Shown: positions 1 through 12,509 of the stretch, piece after piece | Layout: each line of letters starts with the position of its first letter | Position numbering within the stretch: the stretch's first letter is position 1 | Source of the DNA: Anaeramoeba flamelloides | Lineage: Eukaryota > Metamonada > Anaeramoebidae | Direction of reading: 5' to 3' | Length of the DNA: 64,000 bases | NCBI GenBank assembly: GCA_027625915.1 | Contig: JANTQA010000019.1 | Span: 811,001-875,000 of the forward strand | The notes under the pieces: model-generated | The model's database searches: none | The model's input: only the letters and a program-made list of their open reading frames with translations | What the model was told of the DNA's origin: nothing | Program-made: the position numbers and the translations under genes

Positions 1-949
1 CTCTTTGAGTGAAAGAGAGTTTATATTACTTTTCACTGTCTGAAAATAAATAAGGTATTTCATAAAAGTGGTGACATTTTTTTTTTGACCTTTAATAAAA
101 AAAAAAAATCTCGGCCATTGTATCTATTTGAAGATTTTGAATTAAGTGAAATAGTAATGTTGATTGAATCAATAGCTATTATATTTAATAATAAATGCCT
201 TTATTCAAATATTTTAAAAAAATGAAAACAAAAAATTCACTTTTTTGGTTAAAATAGTATACTGCAAATTTTAATAAAAAAAAGGAAATATAATAACCTC
301 TAAAACCATTATATTTAAACAATAGAATGCTGTGAAAACTTTCCATTCTAATGGAATTTCTAACAAGATTTTTGCCTTTTTGGAAAAATTTTTTTACGAT
401 CAAATAGGAAAAAATAATATCAAATTTTAACACGTATAGAATATCATCTAAAATCGAGATCAGAAAATTTAATATCTTTGAATTTTTTAATGTAAAACCT
501 AGAAAAAAAATTGAATTATTCTTAAAAATCAATACATATTTTTTCAGAATTCCTTTATCTTTTTAAAAATCATCTTTTTTTTCAAGTATTCACAAAATAA
601 TTCAGATTAATTATTAAGGGTTATCTCTGAAAGTCGTAATTTTTTAGGTATGAATTGTCGAAAAAATGCACTTTTTACTCATTTTTGCCACTTTTTAAAA
701 TCTAAAATAAAAATTTGATATTTTAGAAATTCTATTTCAAGTGCCTTGATGTAACTAAAAGGAATAAAATCCCATTTAGATCCCATATATATATAAAAGA
801 TTTTAACCCTCATTTGGGTTCTTAGTATTTTCAAAGGATTCTGATGGTTTTGATCAGTTTTACCTAAGATACATTTAAATTTTTAGATTTTTGATAATAT
901 AATCATCACACTTTTTTTCCTCATCCTAATTTTTTTCCACAACAGTTAT

Positions 950-1632
950 TAAGAAAATTCTAATTGAAAAAAAAACAAAAAAAAAAAAAACAAGAATATT
1001 TAGATCTATGTTCCAAATAAAAAAAAATGTTTTTTTTTTTAAAGAAGACCAATACATAAATCATACAAGTAACAAACAATTAATATTAAGGAAATATGGT
1101 ACTGATTTCTTAAAGTTCTATTATGAAAAAAAAATTCTTGAAAAGAAAATACCAGTTTTGAAAAGTTAATCTCTAAAAACAGCGTTAATTGTTGAAGGAA
1201 TTTTTTATCAGTCAGTCAGTTCCACTTTTAAGATTCAAACTTTGAATTAAAGTTAAGAAATAAAAAAAAAATGCCAAACTAAAGCACAAAATCCAAATTC
1301 TTGTAAAAAAAATTATATAGAATAAAAGTTTCCAAATTTTGTACCTTAATTTGAGATTTTTTTGTGACTTAAATTTGAGTTAAAGTTTGTGTCTATAAAA
1401 GTGGAACTGACTGTAAAAAAAAGAAAAATTGACCAAAATATTTGAACAAATGTCATTCATTATTTAAAATTTACTCAAAGCATCAAAGACTTCACTTCCG
1501 AAAATGATCAGAAAACAATATACTATCATGTAGTGTTTTAAATATTACATTGGAACAAGAATCTAAAAAATTTACAAATTATATTTTGTAACACGGATTA
1601 TAAGCTATGGTCGTGTATTATTTTGATCACTG
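950..1632 (+). mobile_element. D-family TIR element, decayed, with nested A element
   Basis: The right end reads TATTTTGATCACTG at 1619-1632 followed by TA, matching the end of the intact D copy at 20344-20822 in inverted orientation. Internal landmarks shared with other D copies are a TTTCTTAAAGTTCTATTAT block near 1108 and ACATTGGAACAAGAA near 1547. The left end is degraded and its position is approximate. An A-family element (1213-1413) interrupts it. It has no coding capacity. Confidence 0.65.
1213..1413. mobile_element. A-family MITE, copy 1
   Basis: A 201-bp near-palindrome that begins CAGTCAGTTCCACTTTTAAG and ends with the inverse GTGGAACTGACTG, followed by TA. The inner part is also self-complementary: AAATTTAAG-type and TTAATTTGAGATTTTT blocks mirror each other. 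The CAGT terminus and TA flank are typical of non-autonomous Tc1/mariner elements. Further copies lie at 5899, 45956 and 58355. Confidence 0.85.
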
Positions 1633-2399
1633 TATTTATTAACTTTCTTGAAATTTAAAACACTAGTTAATATTTCCTTTTTAAGTATTAAGAGTATAAT
1701 CAAGGAATTGTTCTTTCAAAAGGTTATTTGATATTATTTATTACTTTTTTTATTTATTAGAATTATATATTGAATTGATTTTATTTCTTTGAAAATCAAG
1801 AAAACAATATCCAAATAATTTAACAAAAAACGAAAACTTTTATATTTGGTCGTTCTTGGTATATTGAGAGAATTAATAATGTATTTTTACAATTATTGAA
1901 TAAAAATAATCAGATTAAACAGTATTTATCTCACTTATAATTGAATTTGATAGAGTTTAAAAAATGTTTTTGGGTTATTTTTTAATTTAATGTTTTGGCT
2001 ATTTTTTCTCAATTTTTTTTGTTGAATAAAAAGAAAAAAATGTTTCAAACTGTTCATTCTCAAACACAAATTAATATTTTTTACAAGTAAAATAATTATT
2101 ATAATATTTTGGAATTAAGTATATTTTTTAATGGATTTTTTAAATTGGTTGTGCTTTGATTTTTGAAGTATATTTTTGAACAGTAACCTCAAAGATAATT
2201 TATTTTCTTCTTTAAAGTCTATTAATTTTTTTAAAATAATTTGGAAATAACTTGGAATTTTTGATTTTTAGAAAGATATTAAAAATGGATCAGGTTTTAA
2301 GAACAATAGCCCAAACCAGAAAATAGTTTTAAAAGTAAGTTTGGCTTGGTATTGTAGAAATCAGATTTTTTCCTTTTTTTTTAAATTTCAAGATTTAGT

Positions 2400-2830
2400 A
2401 AAATTTTTTTTAACTCTCTATTAAATTTACAAGAAGATTTTTTGTAGGTTACAAGTCCCGTAAGGATTAAACTTTAAAAATTATATCTCACCACTTATTA
2501 GAAAGATGATTATTGAAATTATACTGATTCATAACTTTGTTCAATCAATCAAAAAACCAGAATCAAAAATTATTATTTTCCAATTCCTAGTAAACCTCGA
2601 TAAAACTTTATTGTTTTTCCAAAAAAATTTGATCTAATTTACGATTTCAAACTATTATTTGAGTATTCTGGAGACAACTCACTTTGTGGGACTTTAGGAG
2701 GTATATTATTGAGTTCATAAAAAATTTGTTTAGAAAGAAAAATGATGTGTAGTTTTGAAAATTATACAATACATGATTATAATCCTAAACAAGATTTTTC
2801 ATTTTCATTTCCTTGGTTCGTTTCGGAAAA
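2400..2830 (-). mobile_element. E-family TIR element remnant, reversed
   Basis: Read on the minus strand, this stretch follows the interior of the E element at 11522-12008. The landmarks are CCTAAAGTCC(C)ACAAAGT near 2685, GATTGATTGAACAAAG near 2540 and TCTAATAAGTGG near 2500. Neither terminal repeat is clearly kept, so the boundaries are approximate and the copy is old. Confidence 0.55.
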
Positions 2831-4259
2831 AAAGTTAAACTGAGAAAAAAAGTGAAACCGGAAAAAAAGTTCAACACGGTTTTTTATTGATCAATATTAA
2901 TAAAACCTGAAAATTCAAAGTACGATCAATAAAAAATATAAAAAATCTATAATAAAGACAAAAATGGAGGACTAACCACAATAACAGTTTTTTTAATCCT
3001 ATCTTTTGGTAATTTTTTTTTCTTTGATTTTTTTCTATCTATCAAAAAATATGTTGGAAAATTGGAATTATTTTTGAGATCTCCTGAACCAACTCTTGAT
3101 TTTAAAAGTCAAGTAGATTTAAATTGTTTTGTTTATTCAATGAAAATAATATAAGGAATCCTTTTTTGAAGTTAATTTGTTTCTTCTTTAAATTGATTTT
3201 ACTTTTCGTTTTCGGTTCATGTTTCGCAATTAAAAATTCATCTTGATTTTTTTTCCCTTTTTAACTTTTTTTCCAAAACAATGTAATTTTTCCTGATATT
3301 GAATTTCTCAATTCAAACAAAGAATTGTTTAATTCCAATTTTAATTTTAAAATTGTTTTATTTTGGTGGTTTGTGTTCGATTTGATCCTGAAAAAAAGTA
3401 ATTGTATTTTGTTCCCCAAAAGAAAATTCAATCAAATTTCTTTTTTGACAAAAAATAAAATTATTTTCATTTTTTTACAAGTTTAAAGAAAAAGTTTTGT
3501 CGACCTTTGAGCTGATCTTTTATTATCTGGTTTTTCATAACAAAAAAAATTTTAATGGCTGGAAAATATTTTGGTTAATTTTTTATTAAAGTTAATGGGG
3601 GTTTGTCGATTCAAAATAGTGAACTAAGAGTTGGTTTTAAGAATATTCCAATTAAAGTTTGATGTGAATTTTCATTAAAACTAATTTTTCTCAAACCATT
3701 ATCCCAAAAGACTGATAATCTCAAAAATAGATTGTTAATTTTTGATTTCAATTTGTCTTTTTTTTAGAATTATAAATCAATTTGAAAAACATACTTTTCC
3801 CAGACAACAATCTTGTTGTTTACTAATTTTCAAGGTTTTCTTCAAATTTCAGATCAATTTAATACTTTCTTCAAAGCTCACAAACACCTTTTGATCGTTG
3901 GGAAATGAAGTAAAAAGTTTAAAACATATGTGTGAATTTTTCATTGTTAAGACACCTTTAGTCTCACTCAAAAAAGATAAAAAATTATTTTTTCAAATAT
4001 TAAAAAAAACGGAAAAACTGAGAATAAATTCTCATAAGAAACATTGTAAAATCAATCCTTCAAAACTAGGACATTAACCTTCCCAATTCTGAATTTCAAT
4101 GAACATTGAAACAAGAACAATTCAGGTTTTCAATATACAAAAACAATGTAAAAAACATTTTCTTCTTAATCTATTTTTTTATTACAACTACTTTTTTATT
4201 TTCAAAACTTTTAAAAACTTTTTGAAGTCAAATTCCTTTTAACAAATCAAAATACTTAA

Positions 4260-7200
4260 ATGTCTGAATCTGATTTCTTAGAAACGTGTATAACAATACG
4301 ATCTGAAATATATATTGGCCCCCTCTTTATTTTCATCTTTTACACTCTCTATCTTTTCAAATTAGCAATTAAACGAATCAAAAGAAAGTCCAAGCTTGGC
4401 TTATTTGATATTGTTACAATCTTATTTTTTCTTGGTGTTTTATTAAGGTTCCTATACCATTTGGTGAGGATAATCACACAAGAGGAATACAAAACAATTT
4501 TTTTGGCATATTTGTCTGGGAATGTGATGATCATGTGTCTATGCTATTTAACTTATTTTTCAATCACAATGTCAAATTATGTTTGGATCAATTTGAAAGA
4601 TTTTACAGGAGACAAATCAAACTGGGCACTCTCTCAAAGAACTTTCAAAATAATTTTTTTTTGTTTTAATATCGGATTTTTCGCTATTTGTTTGTGGGTT
4701 AGTATCCAATTAACTTCTGGGTTGGGCAATGAAAAAAAACTTAAGCAGGCGATTGAACAAGGTATTATTGCGAACGCTTTTATGGTAAATTTCTTGTTTT
4801 TTTGATTTTTTTAACTGGTTTCTTACTTTGATCTGTTTTAAATGAAAGAAAATAAATACAGAAATAAAAACCCTTCACAAAATAATCATTAAAAGTATCC
4901 TCAGAAATATCCTTTTCTTACTGTTATTTTGTCCTAATAACAATGTAGAAAAGTTTTTGACATCTAAGATTTGCCCAAAAAAATGGAAAAAAATTTCAGT
5001 TTACTTTTACTTACACTTTTTCAAATAGAATTCACAATTTCCAATTTACTTCTTTGGCAAATTTATTTTCAGAAACGAAAAAAAAAGTAAAAATCAAAAG
5101 AAAATTTTTTTCATTTATTACGCAAAGTCGACAGTAATTTTGATCAAAATAGGAAGAAATAAATATCCCACTTTTCAACAAATTATCAGGTTTTTCTCAT
5201 TTCGAGTGAAGTTTCTTGTAGTTTCTTTTTTCGATTTTTTTTTTTTTCCAAAATAATAAAACAACTTTTTTTTATTTCAGATAAATTTATATCAAATACT
5301 TTTCCACTCATTAACTTTTGTTTAAAATAGAAACATACTTTTTTAGAATAAAATAATTCTATGTTTTCCAAATAACAATATATTTGTTCTTGAACATACC
5401 TACCTTGTTTAGTGTGAAACTATTTTTAATTAAATTCAAATTTGAAGAATTGTCAAATAAAGAATCTAAGATTCGAGTAAAAACATTTTACAATTCAAAA
5501 CGAAGAAAAGGGTTGTCAAAATTGTAAAAATTATTCTAAAATTGTTAACTTTGAAATAGTTTTTTCATTAAATATTTTTTTTTTAAGTGAGAAAACTTTT
5601 TGGATATTTACCAAAAAGAGACTTATCAATTCCATTGGAAATATGTAAAGAAATTGATTTATATTTTGGAAATATTCCTTATTTTAATATTTCTCTTTGG
5701 TGTAGATAGATAAAATACACTTTCGAAAGTTGTCTCGTTTTTAAAAAAAATTGACCCGAAAGTTCAAAAAAGACAATTTAGATTTCCTATATTCTAATTA
5801 CTTTTTCAAAAATATAATTTTTGTGAATTAACTAAAAAAAAGAAATTGAACAACCATTTGAAAAAGTCATGACTTTTTTTTAAAAAAATTTTTTTATACA
5901 GTCAGTTCCACTTTTAAGGCACAAACTTTAAACAAAATTTAATGCACAAAATAGAATCTCAAATTAAAGCACATTTTTTTGGATTTTTTTTTATGTAAAT
6001 TATTTTACTAGAATTTGAATTTTGTGCCTTAATTTGTGTTTTTTATTACGCCTTAAATTTAGTTGAAAGTTTGTGTCTTTAAAGGGAACTGACTGTATAA
6101 ATTTTTCAAAAAAGTGTGAAAAACACCTTCAAATATGGAAATATAACACTGATGTTGGTTACAAAAGAAAATATCTATTTTAAACAAAAAAGAACTCACT
6201 TTATTAAAACTAAAAAAAAATTAACAATTTTTAAACTCTGACAAAATGATAAAAAAAAACACCCAATCTTTTTCAAATGGTTGTAAAATTACTTTTTTTT
6301 GATTCTATTCTTTAAAATTTTACTTAGGATGATAGTATTTTTTAAAAATAACCGAAAATCTTTACGAGATAACATAATGTTTTTTTTTGTAATTTCTGTT
6401 TGAGCTGATGTTATGGATGAAGTTAGCGACATCAAAAAAATTTATTAATTTGGTTCTATTTTTTTTGAAATCCAAAATTTTCATAGGTTTCTAACAAAAA
6501 ACGAAAAAAAGTAACCCTTTTTTTTTTTTTATTGATGAGGAAGTGTAAATTACACTCTGAGTGCCCTTTTACTTAAATTACCTTTCATGAATTTAAGCGT
6601 AAAATCATAGATTCTACGATTATTAATTAATGAAAATAATTTTAAGCTGTCTTGACTTAAAATTATATCATTAAAATTTAATTCTTTTAATTTATTTAAA
6701 AATATCAATCTATCTTTTTTATAGGAAGGACACACCCATAAAAAGTGATCAATATTTTCTATTATTTCTTTATGATCATATTTTAAACATAAAGGACGAA
6801 ATTTATTTGAGTTTTTATTCATTACATATTAATATCTATTTAAACAGTTAGTAAATGTTCTGAATTTTAGAATTGTTTAGCTTGATGGATAACATAAGTA
6901 TTTTTGATTAGTAAATAATTTTTTTTGGGTTTTTAATTATTTGAAAATAATTTTGAACCTTCCAACTGGTAGAATTTAACAATTCATTATAATTATAATT
7001 ATAAATTTCGTTTTTAAGAAGTTTTAAATTCTTTGAATTCCAATTAATTTTATTGTTAATTCTTTGGTTAAAATTTATTAGTTTATTCAGATAAGGCAGT
7101 GATAAATTTTTTAATTTATTTTTGAATTTGAATTTCTTTTTATTAATTGAAATTACCAAATTTTCGAATTTAAATTCTGTTTTATAGATAAGAACTGGCT

Positions 7201-10200
7201 TATTTCGGTTTATTTTGCATATTTCGGTAATACATGTGTTAATCCATGAATTTAAATAATTTAGGGTTGTAATTTTATAGTTATATATTTCTAGACCATA
7301 TGTCAATTGACTTAATATAAAAGATTTAAATAATCTAATTTTTAAATTATTTGTTAATAAACCATTATTAAATAATTGTTTAGAGTTGTTATAAGTTTCT
7401 TTTACCTTTTTCAGATTATATACTAAATTTGAAATTTTTTCTAAAAAAATTCCCAAATATTTAATCTTAGATAAATCTTGTGATATTTCTGTTTTGTCTT
7501 TATTAGGTTTTAGCCCAAATTGAATAATTATTTGATATATTATTATTAATTTTCTATTTATTTGATTTATATTTCCTTTTATAATTAAAATCAAATCATC
7601 TGCAAACATTTGACAATGATTTGTTAAGGTTTTATTTTTAATAAAAGAAAGTGTGAAATAAGAGCAAATATAATAGGTGATAAGGGATCTCCTTGGAATA
7701 TACCAAGTCCTTCACCTTGATAATATTTTAATAAAAAATTTTGAAAAAAAGTAACCTTTTATTTTTATTAGCAATTAAGTTAGTTCTTGAAAATTTTTAA
7801 CCTATTTTTTGTTTTTTTGTTGGAAAGTCATTGATTTTGAAAACATATTTTTCATTTTGTTACTATAATTTATAATTAATATTTCAATACAAATATCAGC
7901 AAATAAAACTTAAAGTGGTATAGATGATTTAATAAATGAATATTTGGTAAATCTTAACATCAGTTTCTCAATGAAATTGAGATCTATTAAGCAATTTTTT
8001 TTTTATTGTTTAAGAAAATTCTATTTTCTTTTTTGCAAAATATGAATGAAAAAAAATTGCAAAAATTTTTTTAACAAATTGTTTGGTCTTAATAACAAGA
8101 ATCCTTATAACAATTTAAATCATATTTAGAATAAAAGACTTGATTATGAATTTTAAGGATTAAATTACTTAAATCCAAATATCTCCAAGAAAAGTATATT
8201 TTGAAAAATTAAATTTCATCTTAGAACAAAAACACTAATTGGAGGTAAAATTTGAAAATAAATTGAAAAATTAAATCATTTATTATTCTTCTTTACCAAT
8301 ATAAATATTTTTCAGTTGGTTGAATAAATACATTTATTTGGTTAACCAAAAGAATAATCTCAAAAAGAAAAAAAAATCTTTATCTAAACATTCCTGGCAA
8401 CAAATACTTGATATTGTGTAATAATAATGATGGAAAATAGCAATAACAAGGGGAAAACTTTTTATAATTCAAGAAACAAAAAAAAAGAATTTAATAGTTT
8501 TCTTTTTCATAAAAAAATAGAAAAAAAAAAATTGATCTCGACTGAAACAAATACTCTTTTATTCTGGATTCCAAAATAGATCAGAATTTTTTGATACTCA
8601 ATATCTCCAAAATTTGAAAGTAGAGAATGTCACCAATAGAATACATTGGAATTTTGTCCACTTGCTATATAGTACCGTTCCCTTAAGAAAAATAGACTAG
8701 AATTGAATAGATCTAAAGGTTATTTTTTTCTAAACTCTTTTTAATTTAAAAAAAAAAGATTTAACTTTCAAAATTGTATGTCGTCTATATACACCAAAGA
8801 CCAGTATCAAAAAATTCGATATTCATAAGGGACAAGTGACTCTTATTTATTTTTTTTTTTCACATAGGTGGTAGGATCATGTATTTCAAGATTGTTAGTC
8901 ACTCAGTAAAAATTTGTTATTCTAATGATCTTGAAACAGTGGAAATGATATTAGAGAAATCTTATTTATTTTCCTACTAAAAAAAATTATCAAATCTGTT
9001 ATACATGTGATATAGATGTGATATAGATATAGAAGTATTATAAAATTTGAAAGGAACTGATTAAAATAATTAATAATCTCATCTAAAACATGTTAAAAAA
9101 AATGATCAAATTTTATCACATTTTTTTTTTGTAAAAGGCGTTTTAAAATTTTATAGCATGTTATATTGGTGTTATAAAAGATAAAACATGTTATATAATG
9201 TGTCTAACTTAAGTAGATTGAAAATTAATAATACAATAAAAAAAATTAAATAATACATACTTTTTAAAATTGTTTCACTAAAAAAAATCATGATAGAAAA
9301 CTTTTTTAAATTGTAAAATTATCCTTAAAAACATTTTTTTAAATTAATTACATTTAAAATCTTCAATTTTATTTTTTTTTTTTAGAAAAATTTCAATAAC
9401 AAATTAATTATTATGAAAATTTTGAAACATTTTAAAATAAAAAAAATTATAAGATATAAAAATGTTAATCAAATTTTTTTATTAAAAAATAACATTATAA
9501 ACAAGATTTTTGTTAAAATATGTTATCTGATTGTTTTAAAATTATTTTTTTATTAGTATTTCTTTTGGAATTTTATTTGCTCTTCAATTAAAGATCATAA
9601 TTAACCTTGTTCCTTTTCACAATATACATAGAATATTAGTTTTTTCAATTTTTCTTGAAAAATTATTGATTCCTTGAATTTATTTGAGGTGGGATATCAA
9701 CTGTTCTTTGATGTTTATTATTCTAAATTATTTCTTATTTATCCTTCAAAGGCCAATTATAAAAAATAATTGATATTTGGAAAAAAAAGTTGGTAAACTT
9801 TGACTGACACAAAATTTGAGATCAATAGATATATAAATCAAGTTTTACAATCATTCACAACTTCTATATAATTTGAAAATTGAATTTAATAAAAGAAAAT
9901 GAAAATAAAATACAAAATTTAACCACTCGTTTTCTATGAGCATAGTTGTTTAAAAATCAAAAAATTTAGATAATTAACTTTATATATCAACTCATCCATT
10001 TACCCTTCTATCAATATATCTTTATTCTTACTTAAATATAACTATATACCAACCCAATAAAACATACAAAAATATATTTATACAATTTTTACATTGATAT
10101 TATTCTAGATTTTAACTGGAATATTTTGGTGTTCAATTGGAATTCATTATTATCGAAAATTTTCAAAAATACTTATGGACATAAATAATAAAACAGAAAA

Positions 10201-10459
10201 TATATTCACGATGATGAAAATTTCGAAAATTTTCCAATATAGTTCAATAATACTGCTTTTTGTTCTTGTTATATCAATAATTTGTGCAATTTTTGGAGTG
10301 ATCTTAGATAGTGACGCATTGCGATGTATACAATTTTTTGGAGTTGAAACTTCCCTTCTCTTAATTTCCATGTATGGATATCTTCTATATCTGACATACA
10401 AAACTGAAAAACAGGAGGTAGAAAAAGAAAAAGAAAAAGAAGAAATAGAATTAAAATAA
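4260..10459 (+). CDS. Seven-pass membrane protein, copy 1 (two exons)
   Basis: Exons 4260-4784 and 10109-10459 join in phase 0 to give 291 residues. The 5324-nt intron has donor ATG|GTAAAT and acceptor TTCTAG|ATT. Seven hydrophobic helices are visible at about residues 19-37, 49-68, 80-103, 130-152, 171-190, 221-243 and 255-275. The intron falls inside helix 5, which is whole only after splicing. The stretch YFSITMSNYVW in helix 3 and the overall layout recall TOM1/THH1-type and other GPCR-like 7-TM proteins, but I cannot place the family firmly. The tail is short, K/E-rich and ends ELK. The intron carries an A element, a LINE and other repeats. A duplicate gene lies at 14173-17143. The start follows an AATACTTAA context identical in both copies. 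Confidence 0.75.
5899..6095. mobile_element. A-family MITE, copy 2
   Basis: A 197-bp palindromic element, CAGTCAGTTCCACTTTTAAG to GGGAACTGACTG, flanked on both sides by TA (5897-5898 and 6096-6097). The inner repeats CTCAAATTAAAGCACA and TGTGCCTTAATTTG-type blocks mirror each other. It lies in the long intron of the first 7-TM gene, in the part missing from unit 2. Confidence 0.9.
6320..8690. repeat. B repeat, unit 1 copy, split by a LINE
   Basis: 6320-6516 matches 58040-58220, and 7757-8690 matches 58225-58354 plus 58550-59375. The intervening LINE is absent from the 58-kb copy. Shared landmarks are TTTATTAATTTGG at 6440, TTAATATTTCAAT at 7876, CCAAATATCTCCAAGAAAA near 8177 and TTTGAAAGTAGAGAATGTC near 8616. 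The element is non-coding. Boundaries are set by the end of visible similarity and are approximate. Confidence 0.75.
6503..7756 (-). mobile_element. 5'-truncated LINE with target-site duplication
   Basis: On the minus strand the body (about 6531-7742) encodes the second half of a non-LTR reverse transcriptase. It has motif B as GIFQGDPLSPIIFAL (about 7733-7650), motif C as FADD (near 7600), a KYLGI thumb motif near 7470, and a C-terminal remnant PLC..H...C near 6780-6730. The usual first cysteine of that zinc-binding motif appears as Arg. The body ends in a poly-A stretch (T-run 6517-6530 on the + strand). Both edges carry the 14-bp duplication GAAAAAAAGTAACC at 6503-6516 and 7743-7756. The reading frame shifts between motifs B and C near 7630 and is closed between 6823 and 6907, so the copy is dead. 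The clade is not identifiable by eye. Confidence 0.9.
8830..9835. mobile_element. F-family-like element, decayed, in intron
   Basis: The right part (about 9580-9830) follows the end of the F element at 34448-35151, with GATATCAACTGTTCTTTGATG, TTATTTCTTATTTATCCTTC and a terminal CTTTGACTGACACAAAATTTG. The left part near 8890 shares a TTGTTATTCTAATGATCTTG-type block. About 550 bp of A/T palindromic sequence lies between them. The parallel copy in unit 2 is at about 15420-16385. Edges are approximate. Confidence 0.5.
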
Positions 10460-11521
10460 TTATTTCGATATATAATTAATTTTATCTAAATTGAAACAAG
10501 AAATAAATAAATTTATTTAATTATTGTTCTTTGCATTGATTATTTTATTGGGGTGATTATCTTTAATTGTTTCTTTCTCCCAATAAATAAATAAATAAAT
10601 AAACTAATTAATTAATTTAAAAAATTTATTATGACATATTTTTTTACCTATATTGGTTATTATCTGTTTTTTTTTTAATCTATACCATACATTTTTAAAG
10701 AATAATTGTGTGTAAAACAAAAAAAAATTATTCCGTAGATCTAAGAAGTTAACAACTTCATTTTTAACATAATATTGGATTTCCTCGAATCTAAAAATGA
10801 AAAAGAGAATGAGAAAAAAAACAGCTTTTTGAGATAATTTCTACTTTTGTAAAAATTTACAACACTTATACCTTGTTAATAATTTTCACCTGTTTTATAA
10901 TTGATTGTTTGAGTCATGTTAGAGAGTTCTATATTTTATTTTGATATATCAAAAGGAAGAAAAATGAAAAAAATTGTCAAATAATTATTTGTTATTTTCA
11001 AACAGATTTAAGTCAAGAAAAAATGATTTTAATTTTCAGAAAAATGGGATTTCGAGAAATATCACATAATATAAAATAATTTTTTGTAATTTGATACAAT
11101 TTAACTTTTAATTTTTTTATAAAAATAAAATAACAAGACTATATTGACAAATTTTATTTTCATTTGGGTTGTTGAATGCAAAATTCCAAAAAAAAAACTA
11201 TCTCAAAGCACCACTTCCGAATTCATTTAGAAACTAACTATTAATTTTTTGTAGAAAAAGATTCAAATAAAAAAAATTGACAAAAAAAAAATAAACCAAA
11301 TTATAGATTAATATTATAATAGAATAGAATTCAAAAATCAGATAGAGTAACTACTATCCTCAAAGATAATGTTGTTGGGAAATTTAGTTCTATTAAAAAA
11401 AGGGAAAATAACAATTTATTTGTAAGAATTTCAATGATTTGTTTAGTCTATGAAAACCATTCATGTGACCCAATTGTCAAAACTCAGAGGAATATGAGTT
11501 TATAAAGTTATAGTTATTATA

Positions 11522-12008
11522 GTTGGGAAAAAAATACCGGACATGAAAAAAATCCCTGACATGATTTTTAATTGTGATTATTAGTAAAATTTTTGTATAA
11601 TTTCAATTAAATCCTTATTATCAATAACCAATTTTTTTATGAGATTAGTAATAAACCTACCTAAAGTCCATCAAAGTAAGGTGTCTCTAGAATACTCGAG
11701 TAATTGTTTGATAGCCTAATGTTGATCAACTTATTTTGAAAAACAATCCAGTTTTATAGAGGTTTACTAGAGTTTGGAAAATGATAATTTTTCTTCTTGT
11801 TTTTTGATTGATTGAATGGTGTTTTGAACAAGTGTGATTTCATCAATCATCATTCTAATAAGTGGGGGAGTTATAATTGAAACAGTTGGAAGCTTAAAAA
11901 AAGGAATTTGATTGTAAATAAATGAAATTACACAATAATTTGACTAATATTCATAATTAAAAATCTTTTCCAGGATTTTTTTCATGTCCGGTATTTTTTT
12001 CACTGCTC
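11522..12008. mobile_element. E-family TIR element (only in unit 1)
   Basis: 487 bp with terminal inverted repeats: the left has AAAAAAATACCGGACATGAA and the right the exact inverse, ending TTTTTTTCACTGC. The flanks are TATA on both sides (11518-11521 and 12009-12012). Unit 2 has the uninterrupted site TTATTATATGAAAA at about 18230, so this is an insertion after the duplication. There is no coding frame. Related remnants lie at 2400-2830 and at 22333-22382. Confidence 0.9.
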
Positions 12009-12509
12009 TATATGAAAAAATGTTGATCGATATTTTTTAGGCTAGAAAATTGTGATTATTTAACCTTTTCATTCATATCTTTATTAAAAAGTGTATTCAG
12101 GGTTCTTTATCTACAAAACATTATGGATATTTAACAAACATGGGTACTTAAGGATTGATTTCCAAAATGGATTCTATATCCAAAATACAAAAAATAATTC
12201 TCAAAATAAAACAATTTTTGAAGATTCTTTAAATATAGATTCAAATTATTTTTTTTTGGAATAAATGGTTTTTTTTTTGGAAAAATTGTATTTTTCTTTT
12301 TGGTTCTTTTATTAGTTCCCACAAAATATCTCCATGAAATTAAGAGTAGTATTGAATAATACTGAGATTATTGAATTCCATCAAGTAAAGAATAATATAA
12401 ATTGATTACCCAATGAAAAGACAAATTAATTGTGTTAATATCTTATTTAGTGGATTTGCAAGTATTTGGCAAGTGTGGTTATTTAAGAAAGTATGGTTAT
12501 TTCAAATAA

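Larger units (their letters stand above)
1..3494. other. Gene-free flank with decayed repeats
   Basis: No coding region I can support. Open frames here are short, lack homology and come from A/T-rich sequence. What is recognisable is a decayed D-family element at about 950-1632 carrying an A-family insertion, and a reversed E-family remnant at about 2400-2830. The rest is poly-A and poly-T rich with no visible structure. Confidence 0.6.

Noticed and set aside
185-532. 115-codon minus-strand frame
   Set aside because: Made almost wholly of F/I/L/K/N/S codons from A/T-rich DNA, with no motif, no neighbouring exon and no composition change. I treat it as chance.
12131-12322. 63-codon frame conserved at 18352-18543
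   Set aside because: The near identity follows from the segmental duplication, which is just as high in non-coding DNA there. The sequence is K/N/F-rich and matches no family.
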